Of a DNA stretch of 64,000 nt, positions 8,056 to 16,305 are shown piece by piece. The DNA is from Massilia agri. GTDB lineage: Bacteria > Pseudomonadota > Gammaproteobacteria > Burkholderiales > Burkholderiaceae_D. The stretch lies in NCBI RefSeq assembly GCF_024753255.1, contig NZ_JANUHA010000017.1, positions 62,001-126,000 on the forward strand, given 5' to 3'. The notes under the pieces were generated by a model. That model was not told the DNA's origin. It ran no database searches and saw nothing but the letters and a program-made list of their open reading frames with translations. A program made the translations under genes and the position numbers. Every line of letters begins with the position of its first letter. Positions within the stretch are counted from its first letter, which is position 1.

Positions 8056-9660
8056 ATGAAACTTCTTCACCGTGTTGGTATTGCCCGGCAACTCTATACG
8101 GCATTCGGCCTGGTACTGGCCGTCACACTGGTCCTCGCCGTATTTGCGGTGTCCCGGGTCAATGGCATCCAGGGTGCGCTGGACGCCGCGAACGGCGTGC
8201 GCAACACCCAGCTCGAGCCCCTGTACGCGGCGCGGGAGGCCCTCGCTCAGACCGGTATCGCGGCCCGCAATGCTTATATTTTCGAGGACGAGAATGCCGC
8301 ACGGCGCGAACTCGACCTCGTCGACAGCTTCAAGGCCGACTACTTGGCCGCGCTGCCCACGCTCGACGAGTCCATGGGAAGCGACCCGCAGTACCGCAAG
8401 GTCAAGGAGGGCCTGCTGGCCATGGCGAAGGAGCTCGAGCGTCCGCGCAGCTACCGCGCCAGCCAGGATCTCGAAGGCTACGGCCGGTTCCTGGTGCAGG
8501 AGTGCAGCCCGCTGCGCCGGCAGATCGTCGCCGACATCGACGCGCTGGTCCAGTCTCTCCAGCAGCGCAACGCCGCCAACAGCTCGGCTGCCAGCGATGA
8601 GGCCGCGCAGGCGCGCTCCTGGATCATGGCCTTGAGCGCGATCGCCGTATTCCTGTGCGCCACGGTAGGCGTGGTCATCGTGCGCAGCCTGCTGGCGCAA
8701 CTGGGCGGGGAGCCGGCCCAGGCGACGGGCGTGGCGCGCGCCATCGCCGACGGCCGCCTCTATCACCCGATCGACACCCGCCGCGCCGGGCCCGCGAGCA
8801 TGATCCATGCGATGGGCACGATGCGCAGGGAGCTGTCGGCCATCGTCAGCAAGGTGCGCAGCGGCACCGAGACCATCGCCGCGGCCTCGTCCGAGATCGC
8901 CACCGGCAATGTCAACCTGTCGGCCCGCACCGAGACCCAGTCGGCCGCGCTGGCCCAGGTGGCGCAGTCGATGAGCCATTTGGTCGAGACCGTGCAGCAG
9001 AATGCCGGCTACGTCCAGCAGGCCGGGCTGCTTGCCGGCGAGGCGTCGAAGGTGTCGCTGGAAGGGGGCGCGGCGGTCGAACAGGTGGTCGCCACCATGG
9101 GGCTGATCCACGATGCGTCCAGCAAGATCGTCGACATTATCGCGGTCATCGACGGCATCGCTTTCCAGACCAATATCCTGGCGCTGAACGCGGCGGTCGA
9201 GGCGGCGCGCGCCGGCGAGCAGGGACGGGGCTTCGCGGTCGTCGCGGGCGAAGTGCGCAACCTGGCGCAGCGCTCGGCCGCGGCAGCCAGGGAAATCAAG
9301 GGCCTGATCGAGGATACGGTGGCGAAGGTCGATACCGGCGCCGCGCTGGTGGGCCAGACAGGCGAGACCATCCGAAAGGTGGTGGACGGGGTGCAGCGGG
9401 TGAACGGCATCATCGAGCGCATCGGCAAGGCGACCGGCTCGCAGCGCGCCGACATCGAGCGTGTGGACGGCGCCATCGCCCGCCTGGACGAGATGACGGG
9501 ACAGAACGCGGCCCTGGTGGAGGAAGCGGCAGCCGCGGCCGAGTCGCTGCGGGTGCAGGCGGCTCAGCTGCATGCGGTGGTGAGCATCTTCCAGCTGGAA
9601 GAGAGTGCAGGCGGCAGGGCGATTCAGGCGGCCGGGCGGCGCATCGCCATCACGTCCTGA
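8056..9660 (+). CDS. Methyl-accepting chemotaxis protein
   Basis: 534 residues starting at the ATG of MKLLHRVG; an upstream in-frame TTG at 8044 is less likely. TM1 spans about residues 15-34 and TM2 about 188-210, enclosing a roughly 150-residue periplasmic sensor domain of the four-helix type. A HAMP-like linker follows (about 210-262). The cytoplasmic signalling tip is intact at 365-408 (FQTNILALNAAVEAARAGEQ). No NWETF-type CheR-binding tail is present. No other chemotaxis operon genes are adjacent. The ligand is unknown. The last 37 bp overlap the 3' end of the opposite-strand GNAT gene. Confidence 0.92.
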   Translation: MKLLHRVGIARQLYTAFGLVLAVTLVLAVFAVSRVNGIQGALDAANGVRNTQLEPLYAAREALAQTGIAARNAYIFEDENAARRELDLVDSFKADYLAALPTLDESMGSDPQYRKVKEGLLAMAKELERPRSYRASQDLEGYGRFLVQECSPLRRQIVADIDALVQSLQQRNAANSSAASDEAAQARSWIMALSAIAVFLCATVGVVIVRSLLAQLGGEPAQATGVARAIADGRLYHPIDTRRAGPASMIHAMGTMRRELSAIVSKVRSGTETIAAASSEIATGNVNLSARTETQSAALAQVAQSMSHLVETVQQNAGYVQQAGLLAGEASKVSLEGGAAVEQVVATMGLIHDASSKIVDIIAVIDGIAFQTNILALNAAVEAARAGEQGRGFAVVAGEVRNLAQRSAAAAREIKGLIEDTVAKVDTGAALVGQTGETIRKVVDGVQRVNGIIERIGKATGSQRADIERVDGAIARLDEMTGQNAALVEEAAAAAESLRVQAAQLHAVVSIFQLEESAGGRAIQAAGRRIAITS

Positions 9661-10055
9661 CCCCGTCCGCGATAGGCAGCCAGGCGCTGCGCGAGAAAGC
9701 CGGGCAGCCCGGCGCCGTGGATCGGCGCGAACCCGGCGGCGGCATAGAAGTGCTCGAGGTGGGTATAGGGCAGGCAGAAGGTGTCGCTCTGCGCCATATG
9801 GGGGACGCAGGCGGCGAGCAGGCGCGCGCCGATGCCCTGGCCCTGGAAGGCTTTGCTCACCTGCATGCCGCGCAATACCGTGACGCCCTCTTCGGGACAC
9901 AGCCTCGCCACCCCGACCAGGGTGGCGCCAAGCTTGGCCACGATCACGGTATCGTCCGCGCCCGGGACCGCGCCGTAGCCCGCCTCGGCATACAGGCGGG
10001 CAATGGCGTCGCGGTCCAGCGGCCGCGCGGCCAGGATGTCGATCGACGACTGCAA
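9624..10055 (-). CDS. GNAT-family N-acetyltransferase
   Basis: 143 residues. MQVSKAFQGQGIGARLL (about 68-84) is the acetyl-CoA pyrophosphate-binding motif (Q-x-x-G-x-G type) after the expected beta strand, and FYAAAGFAPI near the C-terminus is the usual GNAT ending. The substrate cannot be told from sequence. Its end overlaps the chemoreceptor gene by 37 bp in convergent orientation, and it lies 22 bp downstream of the VirK/YbjX-family gene, so the two may share a transcript. Confidence 0.85.
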   Translation of the reverse strand: MQSSIDILAARPLDRDAIARLYAEAGYGAVPGADDTVIVAKLGATLVGVARLCPEEGVTVLRGMQVSKAFQGQGIGARLLAACVPHMAQSDTFCLPYTHLEHFYAAAGFAPIHGAGLPGFLAQRLAAYRGRGQDVMAMRRPAA

Positions 10056-10077
10056 GCCCGAACCCGCGGCAGCCGCC

Positions 10078-11049
10078 TCAGGCCTCGGCGACGGCAGGCG
10101 CGCTGACCGAGCGCGCCTGGCTGGCGGCGGCCGGCGCCATGTGGCGCAGCATCGTGCTGCGGGTCGAGTCGCCGATGGCGCGCCAGAACTCGCGGCGCTG
10201 GGCGGCGCGCTTGCGGTGCTTGGACGGCATGTCGGCCAGCGGCTTGAGGTAGAAGGGCAGGCGGATCAGGTAGCTGCGGCCCGGCATCTCGACCCCGCCC
10301 AGGATCTTCCAGAAGCCGTCGTAGGCGTTCTCGAAATGCTTGACGTCCTGCGGGTCGTAGGCGATGTGCGAGCTGCACTTGATGGCCACCACCTGGTCGA
10401 TGCCCAGGGCTTGCGCCACGCCCTGCATGGCGGCGAAGCAGAAGAAGCTCGGCGAGTTGTTGGGGAAGGCTTGCTCGAAGGCCGCGAAGGCGGCGCCGGA
10501 ATCGGTCCAGCGGCCCTGGTTGCGGGTGACGAAGGGCACCGTCGGCAGCTCGACGCCGGCGAGCTGGCCGTCGACCCAGGTATAGGACAGGCGGTGCAGG
10601 TACTTGCCGTCGGCGACCAGCGAGATGGTGAGGTCGCCCTCGGCGTCGAGGCGCGGGGCCATCTCGAGGCGCATCAGGAAGCTGTGCTCACCGTTGTCGT
10701 CCTGCGACAGGTGCTGCCACAGCGTGAGCCCGCCGCCGCCATACACCGCCTGGTGATAGGCGTTGCTGAAGGCGGCGTCTTCGAAACGGTAGTGCGAGAG
10801 CACGCACTGGACGCGCTGGCGCGCGCTCAGGTCTTTCGAGAGATAGCTGCGGTGGCTCAGGTGGTGGAACAGGTCGTCGCCCGGCGCGCTCGCGACGAAG
10901 CGGCGCACCAGGTCGAGGCGGCACAGGGCCTGGTGTTCGCGCCAGTAGCGCAGCACGCGCAGGCTGCGCACGATGCTGAGCATCCACGAGGCGGGCGTGT
11001 ACTGGCCGCGGCGGGCCAGCCAACTTCTGGATAGGTGAGCGAAGATCAC
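10078..11049 (-). CDS. VirK/YbjX family protein (DUF535)
   Basis: 323 residues. The C-terminal half carries the family signature: AMQGVAQALGI, then IKCSSHIAYDPQDVKHFENA and YDGFWKILGG. VirK (Shigella) and YbjX are linked to surface protein export and resistance to antimicrobial peptides, but the biochemical activity is unknown. No signal peptide or clear membrane segment is seen. The gene is divergent from the glutathione S-transferase gene over a 337-bp gap. Confidence 0.82.
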   Translation of the reverse strand: MIFAHLSRSWLARRGQYTPASWMLSIVRSLRVLRYWREHQALCRLDLVRRFVASAPGDDLFHHLSHRSYLSKDLSARQRVQCVLSHYRFEDAAFSNAYHQAVYGGGGLTLWQHLSQDDNGEHSFLMRLEMAPRLDAEGDLTISLVADGKYLHRLSYTWVDGQLAGVELPTVPFVTRNQGRWTDSGAAFAAFEQAFPNNSPSFFCFAAMQGVAQALGIDQVVAIKCSSHIAYDPQDVKHFENAYDGFWKILGGVEMPGRSYLIRLPFYLKPLADMPSKHRKRAAQRREFWRAIGDSTRSTMLRHMAPAAASQARSVSAPAVAEA

Positions 11050-11137
11050 GATGCTGCTCCATTCGGCGTAAAGTTGCGGGCGCTTGGCGCGGCGCCACTG
11101 TCTTTATCTTGGATGCCCGCACAAGACGGGCTTGCAC

Positions 11138-11157
11138 GGCAGAAACGACATTCTGCC
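11138..11157. promoter_or_regulatory. Small dyad in the 337-bp gap between divergent genes
   Basis: GGCAGAA and TTCTGCC form a perfect 7-bp inverted repeat around a 6-bp spacer, 89 bp upstream of the VirK/YbjX-family gene. It could be an operator. The rest of the gap 11050-11386 shows no gene; only a GGAGG ribosome site before 11387 is clear. Confidence 0.3.
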
Positions 11158-11386
11158 ATGAAGGGCCGGGGAGCTAACTGGCGCCAGGGTAGGTCAGGAA
11201 TTTTCGAAGCGAAGCACGGCGGTGGCTTGCGTTCATAGGTCTCTCTCACGGTATCGGCTTTTTCGCCAATTTGCGACTTTTTGTTTTCGCCTGACAGGCA
11301 CTACAAGATTACCATGTTTGTGCGGCGACACGCTTGGCTTTCATCGTCAATAATTGCGCCAGACCGAACCACCCCGGAGGCAACTG

Positions 11387-12094
11387 ATGGCGTACGAACT
11401 TTTTTATTGGCCCGGTATCCAAGGCCGTGGCGAATTTGTCCGGCTTGCCCTGGAGGAAGCCGGCGCCGACTACGTGGACGTGGCGCGCCGCGAAGGCGGC
11501 ATGGACCTCCTGCTGTCGGCGCTGGACACCGAATCCCATCCCTCGTTCGCGCCGCCCTTCCTGAAGGCGGGCGAGATGACCATCGGCCAGGTGGCCAATA
11601 TCCTGCTCTGGCTCGGCGAACAGCATGCGCTGGCGCCGCGCAGCGATCCGGGCCGCCTGTGGACCCACCAGCTGCAGCTGACCATCGCCGACCTGGTCGC
11701 CGAGATCCACGACACCCACCATCCCATCGCCACCTCGCTCTACTACGAAGACCAGAAGCCGGAAGCGCTGCGCCGCGCGGCCGACCTGATCGAGACGCGC
11801 CTGCCGAAGTTCTTCGGCTACTTCTCGCGCATCCTCAGCAACCCCGAACCGCGCGACTGGCTGGTGGGTGACAAGCCGACCTACGCCGACCTCTCGCTGT
11901 TCCAGGTGATCGAGGGTCTGCGCTACGCCTTCCCGAACGCAATGAAGCGGCTCGAGGGCGAGTATCCCGCCCTGAGCCGCCTGCGCGACCGGGTGGCGGC
12001 GCGGCCGAACATCGCGGCCTACCTCGCATCGAACCGCCGCATTCCCTTCAACGAGAACGGGATCTTCCGCCACTATCCGGAGCTGGACGAATAA
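11387..12094 (+). CDS. Glutathione S-transferase family protein
   Basis: 235 residues from MAYELFYWPG, preceded by CGGAGG at good spacing. The N-terminal thioredoxin fold has FYWPGIQGRGEFVRLALEEA, where Tyr8 is a candidate glutathione-activating residue as in alpha/sigma/pi-type GSTs. The helical C-terminal domain contains VGDKPTYADLSLFQVIEGL, the usual N-capping region. The protein should conjugate or reduce electrophiles with glutathione in the cytosol. It ends directly next to the stop of the convergent aldo/keto reductase gene (0 bp gap). Confidence 0.85.
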   Translation: MAYELFYWPGIQGRGEFVRLALEEAGADYVDVARREGGMDLLLSALDTESHPSFAPPFLKAGEMTIGQVANILLWLGEQHALAPRSDPGRLWTHQLQLTIADLVAEIHDTHHPIATSLYYEDQKPEALRRAADLIETRLPKFFGYFSRILSNPEPRDWLVGDKPTYADLSLFQVIEGLRYAFPNAMKRLEGEYPALSRLRDRVAARPNIAAYLASNRRIPFNENGIFRHYPELDE

Positions 12095-12901
12095 TCAGTC
12101 CCACCTTGGCGCGAACTCGGGGCTGACCAGGCGCTCGCCGCGCTCGAGCGCATCGATCGCGGCGATGTCGCCGGCGTCCAGCGCCAGCCGCGGGGCCTGC
12201 AGGTTGCTGGCCAGGTTGGCGCGTTTGGTGGACGATGGAATCACCGCATAGCCCTTGGCCAGCAGCCAGGCCAGGGTGACCTGGGCCGCGGTTGCGCCGT
12301 GACGCGTGGCGATCCTGGCGATGACCGGATCGTCCATCACCTTGCCGTAGGCGAGCGGCATGTAGGCCGTCACGTGGATCCCCATCTCGCGCGCGAACGC
12401 CGCCACGCTGCGGTTCTGCAGGTAGGGATGCAGTTCGACCTGGTTGGTGGCGATGTTGGCGGCGCCGACCGCATCGATCGCCTCGCGCATCAGGGCGACC
12501 GGAAAATTCGAGATGCCGATGGCGGCGCTCAGGCCCGCTTCGCGCGCCCCAAGGAGCGCTTCCATGGTCTCGCGCACCGGTACTTCGGCGCCGGGCGACG
12601 GCCAGTGCACCAGGGCCAGGTCGACCTGCTCGAGGCGCAGCTTGCGCAGGCTCTCCTTCAGGCTCGGCGCGACCAGTTCGCCGGCCAGGTTCGCGGTCCA
12701 GATCTTGGTGGTGACAAAGACCTCGTCGCGCGCCACGTTCGAGGCCGCGAGGGCCGTGCCGACTTCTTCCTCGTTGCCGTAGATCTGGGCGGTGTCGATG
12801 TGGCGGTAGCCGAGTTCGAGTCCATTGGCGACCGAGTCGATCGCTTGCTGGCCCTGCAGGCGGAAGGTGCCGAGGCCGAGTTGGGGCATGGTCATGTTCA
12901 T
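12095..12901 (-). CDS. dkgB: Aldo/keto reductase, 2,5-diketo-gluconate reductase B type
   Basis: 268 residues starting at MNMTMPQLGL; the frame is open further upstream but that is the antisense of the MFS gene. It aligns throughout with E. coli DkgB (267 residues): GLGTFRL at the start, the catalytic tetrad pieces DTAQIYGNE (Asp, Tyr), VTTKIW (Lys) and LALVHWPSP (His), and the NADPH-binding segment VIPSSTKRANLASNL. The end LVSPEFAPRWD is also shared. DkgB-type enzymes reduce ketoaldehydes such as methylglyoxal and diketo sugars. It lies 17 bp downstream of the MFS gene and both are divergent from a LysR gene. Confidence 0.88.
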   Translation of the reverse strand: MNMTMPQLGLGTFRLQGQQAIDSVANGLELGYRHIDTAQIYGNEEEVGTALAASNVARDEVFVTTKIWTANLAGELVAPSLKESLRKLRLEQVDLALVHWPSPGAEVPVRETMEALLGAREAGLSAAIGISNFPVALMREAIDAVGAANIATNQVELHPYLQNRSVAAFAREMGIHVTAYMPLAYGKVMDDPVIARIATRHGATAAQVTLAWLLAKGYAVIPSSTKRANLASNLQAPRLALDAGDIAAIDALERGERLVSPEFAPRWD

Positions 12902-12918
12902 GTTGACTCCTTTTGTAT

Positions 12919-14124
12919 TCAGTGGGTGGTAATGGCGGTCTTCACGGCCGCCTTTGCCGGCAGGCCGTCGCGGCGGTCGAGCCAGCCGGCCAGGGTCGTC
13001 AGCCCGAAGGCGCCGACGACGATCAGGGCGCCGATCGGCGCCGTAGCCATCAGGCCGAAGTGGGCCACCACCAGGCCGCCGCCCCAGGCGCCCAGGGCGA
13101 TGCCGACGTTGAAGGCGGCGATGTTCAGGCCCGATGCCACGTCCACGGCCTGCGGCGCATCGCGTTCGGCGCGCTGCACGACATAGACCTGCAGGCCGGG
13201 CACGTTGCCGAAGGCGACGGCGCCCCACGCCAGCACGGTGGCCAGCACCAGCCATTTGTTCGGCGCGGTGAAGCTCAGGACCAGCAGCACCAGGGCCAGC
13301 AGGGCGAACACGATCTGCAGCGCGGGCAGCGGTCCCTTGCGGTCGGCCAGCTTGCCGCCCCAGATGTTCCCGGCCGCGACCGAAACGCCATAGACCAGCA
13401 TCACCAGGCTCACGCTGGAGGCCGCGAAGCCCGAGACTTCCTGCAGGATCGGCGCGAGATAGGTGAAGGCGATGAAGGAGCCGCCATAGCCGAGCGTGGT
13501 CATGGCGTACACCAGCAGCAGGCGCGGCTTCCTCAAGACCGCCAGCTGGGTCAGCAGGCTGGCGGGTTTGCTGCCGGCGATATTCCCTGGCACCAGGACC
13601 CAGCTGCCGACGATGGCGACCACGCCCAGCAGCGAGACGGCGAGGAAGGTGGCCTGCCAGCCGAAGTGCTGGCCGATGTAGGTCCCGAGCGGCACGCCCG
13701 TCACCAGGGCCACGGTCAGGCCGGTGAACATCAGGGCGATGGCGCTGGCGGCCTTTTCCTTCGGCACCAGGCTGGTGGCGATGGTCGAGCCGATCGAGAA
13801 GAAGACGCCGTGGGCCAGGCCGGTCAGCACGCGGGCCGCCATCAGGGCCGCATAGCCGGGCGCCATCCAGGCGACCAGGTTACCGAGCGTGAACAGCATC
13901 ATCAGGCCGATCAGCAGCTGCTTGCGGGGCACGCGGCCGGTGAGGGCGGTCAGCACCGGCGCGCCGACGGCGACGCCGAGCGCGTACAGGCTGACGAGGA
14001 GGCCGGCGGACGGCACCGAGACGCCGAGGCTGGCCGCGATGGTCGGAATCAGGCCGACGATGACGAATTCCGTCGTCCCGATGGCGAAGGCGCTCAGCGT
14101 GAGCGCCCAGAGTGCGAATGGCAT
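12919..14124 (-). CDS. MFS exporter, DHA1 family (YdhP/AraJ-like)
   Basis: 401 residues starting at MPFALWALTLSAFAIGTTEF. Twelve hydrophobic segments are visible. FAIGTTEFVIVGLIP in TM1, YALGVAVGAP in TM2 and the loop GRVPRKQLL are hallmarks of the YdhP/AraJ sugar-efflux-like branch. It should sit in the inner membrane and export small molecules; the substrate is unknown. It is the first gene of a pair with dkgB and starts 108 bp from a divergent LysR gene that probably regulates it. Confidence 0.85.
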   Translation of the reverse strand: MPFALWALTLSAFAIGTTEFVIVGLIPTIAASLGVSVPSAGLLVSLYALGVAVGAPVLTALTGRVPRKQLLIGLMMLFTLGNLVAWMAPGYAALMAARVLTGLAHGVFFSIGSTIATSLVPKEKAASAIALMFTGLTVALVTGVPLGTYIGQHFGWQATFLAVSLLGVVAIVGSWVLVPGNIAGSKPASLLTQLAVLRKPRLLLVYAMTTLGYGGSFIAFTYLAPILQEVSGFAASSVSLVMLVYGVSVAAGNIWGGKLADRKGPLPALQIVFALLALVLLVLSFTAPNKWLVLATVLAWGAVAFGNVPGLQVYVVQRAERDAPQAVDVASGLNIAAFNVGIALGAWGGGLVVAHFGLMATAPIGALIVVGAFGLTTLAGWLDRRDGLPAKAAVKTAITTH

Positions 14125-14177
14125 GGTGTTCTCCTTTGGTCTGCCAATGTGAAGCAAGGCCCGCAGTGTGCCTGCTT

Positions 14178-14202
14178 GCCAGGCGTAGAAAAATGCCTTG
14201 GC
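14178..14202. promoter_or_regulatory. Possible LysR-type operator between divergent promoters
   Basis: GCCAGGC and GCCTTGGC flank a short A-rich core in the 108-bp gap between the MFS and LysR genes. Imperfect dyads of this size are usual LysR targets in divergent arrangements. A TACAAT hexamer follows. Inferred from position and symmetry only. Confidence 0.35.
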
Positions 14203-14232
14203 GTACAATTGACTTTTGACGTGGAGTCACGA

Positions 14233-15126
14233 ATGATCGATGTCGACGCCCTGATTGCCTTCGCTGCAGTCATAGATACGGGCTCGTTCTCGGCCGCCGC
14301 CGAGCGCCTCGGCCAGACGCCCTCGGGCGTCTCGCGCACCATCTCGCGCCTGGAGGAGCACCTGGGCATGACGCTGATGCACCGCACGACGCGGCGCCTG
14401 CAACTGACGGAAGAGGGGACCTGGCTGCTGGGCCGGGCGCGCAGCCTGCTAGCCGACCTGGCCAATACCGAGCTGGAAGCCGCCGCGCGCCGCTCCCAGC
14501 CTTCGGGCCTGGTGCGCGTGAACGCGGCCACGCCGGCGCTCGACCACCTGCTCGCGCCGCTGCTGCCGGACTTCCTGGAAGCCTATCCCCTGGTGCAGCT
14601 GGAACTGGTGAGCGGCGAGACCTATGTCGACCTGATCGAGGAGCGCGCCGACCTGGCGATCCGCATCGGCGCGCTGCCCGATTCGACCCTGAACGCGCGC
14701 CGCCTCGGGGCATCGCACATCCGCGTGCTGGCCGCGCCCGCCTACCTGGAGAAGCATGGCCTGCCTTCCAGGGTCGAGGACCTGAAAACCCACCGCACGC
14801 TCGGCTTCACGGCGCCGGCGTCGCTGAATACCTGGCCGCTGCGGCACGCCGGCGGGGAAGGGTGGACGGTGACGCCCTCGGTGACGGCATCGAGCGGCGA
14901 AACGGTGCGCCACCTGGCGTTGTCGGGGACGGGGATCGCCTCGCTGTCGGACTTCCTCACCCGCCCCGACGTCGAGGCGGGACGGCTGCTGCCGGTGCTG
15001 GAAGACGCCACTCTGCACTGGACCCAGCCGGTATGGGCGGTGTTCTACAAGCAGGGCGCGCTGGCGCCGCGGGTGTCGGCCCTGGTGGACTTCCTGGCCA
15101 AGCGGCTGCAGGGCAGGCTTTCGTAG
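14233..15126 (+). CDS. LysR-family transcriptional regulator
   Basis: 297 residues from the ATG of MIDVDALIAFAAVIDTGSFS. The N-terminal winged HTH (about 1-60) shows SAAAERLGQTPSGVSRTISRLEEHLG; the periplasmic-binding-like effector domain follows (about 90-290). The sequence is closest in character to the CrgA-like group that often sits divergently from small operons. It likely controls the MFS-dkgB pair. Its TAG stop codon (15124-15126) lies inside the outer arm of repeat copy 2. Confidence 0.9.
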   Translation: MIDVDALIAFAAVIDTGSFSAAAERLGQTPSGVSRTISRLEEHLGMTLMHRTTRRLQLTEEGTWLLGRARSLLADLANTELEAAARRSQPSGLVRVNAATPALDHLLAPLLPDFLEAYPLVQLELVSGETYVDLIEERADLAIRIGALPDSTLNARRLGASHIRVLAAPAYLEKHGLPSRVEDLKTHRTLGFTAPASLNTWPLRHAGGEGWTVTPSVTASSGETVRHLALSGTGIASLSDFLTRPDVEAGRLLPVLEDATLHWTQPVWAVFYKQGALAPRVSALVDFLAKRLQGRLS

Positions 15127-15232
15127 GGTGGTTGGCTCTGCCGACCGCGCGTTCAAGCAGCGCGAAGATGGACGATGCGCCTCATTTCACCGTGTATTTG
15201 AACGCGCGTTCGGCGAAGCCGAACACCCTACG
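15122..15232. repeat. Dispersed intergenic inverted repeat, copy 2
   Basis: Starts CGTAGGGTGGTTGGC and ends GAACACCCTACG, with CCGCGCGTTCAA and TTGAACGCGCG as inner arms. It lies between the convergent LysR and SdpI genes and overlaps both ends: the TAG in each outer arm is the stop codon of the gene entering from that side. The inner 35 bp differs from the other copies. Confidence 0.9.
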
Positions 15233-15875
15233 TTTCAAGCGTTCCTGATTTTTCGAGGCGCTTGTAGTACACCAGCGAAAACACCACCGGCACGATCGCC
15301 CCCGCGACCAGTCCCGCAATTCCGAGCACCCCGTGCCAGCCCGCCAGCGCGACGAGCACCGCCAGCGCGCCGCCCGCCACCATGGTGCGCGCCGCCAGCC
15401 GGTGCGTCGCATACCAGACCCGGTCGTTGGCCAGCGTCCAGGGCGTGCGCACGCCGAGCCAGAAGTTGCGCCGCACCTTGCCCATCACATTGCCTGCCAG
15501 GACAAAGAACATCCCGAGCCCGCCGACGATGGCGCGGTCCATCGCGAAGCCGCCTTGCCAGGCGGCCCACAGGTGCACGCACTGGATATAGCCGATCAGG
15601 AGCACCATCGCCATGCCGCTGAACCACCAGGTCGCCTCGAAACCCTCCACCGCGAAGCGCTTCGGCGACACCTTCGGCAGCAACGGCCACAGCAGGCCCA
15701 GGCCGAGGAGGAAGACCGAGTGCATCAGCACCTCGATCCGCGGCCCCCAGCCGTCGACTTCGCCGGCCGCATTCCAGTGCACCGGCACCTGCGCCGGCAG
15801 TCCGGGATAGATGGCCAGGGCCATTGCCAGCACCAGCAGCACCACGGCCGCGAATACGAACAGGTAACGCTTCAT
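15228..15875 (-). CDS. SdpI/YhfL-family membrane protein
   Basis: 215 residues with about six hydrophobic segments. The N-terminal DUF1648 part has YPGLPAQVPVHWNAAGEVDG, and the SdpI part has GNVMGKVRRNFWLGVRTPWT followed by WYATHRLAARTM. In Bacillus, SdpI gives immunity to the SdpC toxin and sequesters the repressor SdpR; in proteobacteria the family has no proven role. Its start overlaps the ArsR-type gene by 4 bp, reproducing the sdpR-sdpI arrangement. No sdpC-like toxin gene is nearby. Its TAG stop comes from repeat copy 2. Confidence 0.88.
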   Translation of the reverse strand: MKRYLFVFAAVVLLVLAMALAIYPGLPAQVPVHWNAAGEVDGWGPRIEVLMHSVFLLGLGLLWPLLPKVSPKRFAVEGFEATWWFSGMAMVLLIGYIQCVHLWAAWQGGFAMDRAIVGGLGMFFVLAGNVMGKVRRNFWLGVRTPWTLANDRVWYATHRLAARTMVAGGALAVLVALAGWHGVLGIAGLVAGAIVPVVFSLVYYKRLEKSGTLET

Positions 15876-16159
15876 TGTTTGCCTCCCCTGGCGCCGCGCG
15901 CCATGTCCATCGACCAGGCCAGCACGTCCTCGAGCACCGTGGTGTCGAGCGAGTACCAGATGGTCTGTCCCTCACGCCGGCTGGTGATCAGTCCGGCCCC
16001 CTTGAGTACCGCGAAATGGTGCGACATGGTCGGTTTGCTCATGTCGAAATGCGCCGCCACCTCGCCAGCGCTCAGCTCTTCGTGACGCAGCAGGCGCAGG
16101 ATCTCGCGCCGCGTCGGATCGGCGATGGCCTTGAACACCTCGTTCAACGGTCCTGCCAT
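15872..16159 (-). CDS. ArsR/SmtB-family repressor, SdpR-like
   Basis: 95 residues, a single winged HTH. LSAGEVAAHFDMSKPTMSHH is the helix-turn-helix and REGQTIWYSL the wing. There is no cysteine in the protein, so it is not a thiol metal sensor; this agrees with SdpR-type autorepressors. It is co-translated with the SdpI-like gene (4-bp overlap). Two tandem palindromes abut its start codon and are the likely autoregulatory operators. Confidence 0.88.
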   Translation of the reverse strand: MAGPLNEVFKAIADPTRREILRLLRHEELSAGEVAAHFDMSKPTMSHHFAVLKGAGLITSRREGQTIWYSLDTTVLEDVLAWSMDMARGARGGKQ

Positions 16160-16160
16160 G

Positions 16161-16192
16161 TTAGATCGCTTTCTAATTAGATGAATGTCTAA
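16161..16192 (-). promoter_or_regulatory. Two tandem SdpR-type operators
   Basis: TTAGATCGCTTTCTAA (16161-16176) and TTAGATGAATGTCTAA (16177-16192) are two 16-bp sites of the form TTAGA-N6-TCTAA, joined with no gap. The first begins 2 bp before the repressor start codon and includes its only SD-like bases (AGAAAG). Bound repressor could block both transcription and ribosome access. Confidence 0.85.
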
Positions 16193-16305
16193 ATACTAGT
16201 TGCCTTGGCGCGCCAGGTCAAGCAGGAGCTGAAAACCGGCGCTCCCGAGCAAGCTTCGGCGGCGCGGATTATGATGGCCGACCCCCCAACAAGAAAAGGA
16301 CCGTC

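Noticed and set aside
11046..11249. Two short 67-codon frames in the gap after the VirK/YbjX-family gene
   Set aside because: Both strands are open by chance over the same bases; no ribosome site and no conserved pattern.
15228..16159. Toxin-immunity system with SdpC
   Set aside because: Only the sdpR/sdpI-like pair is present; no SdpA/B/C-like gene is visible in the flanks.
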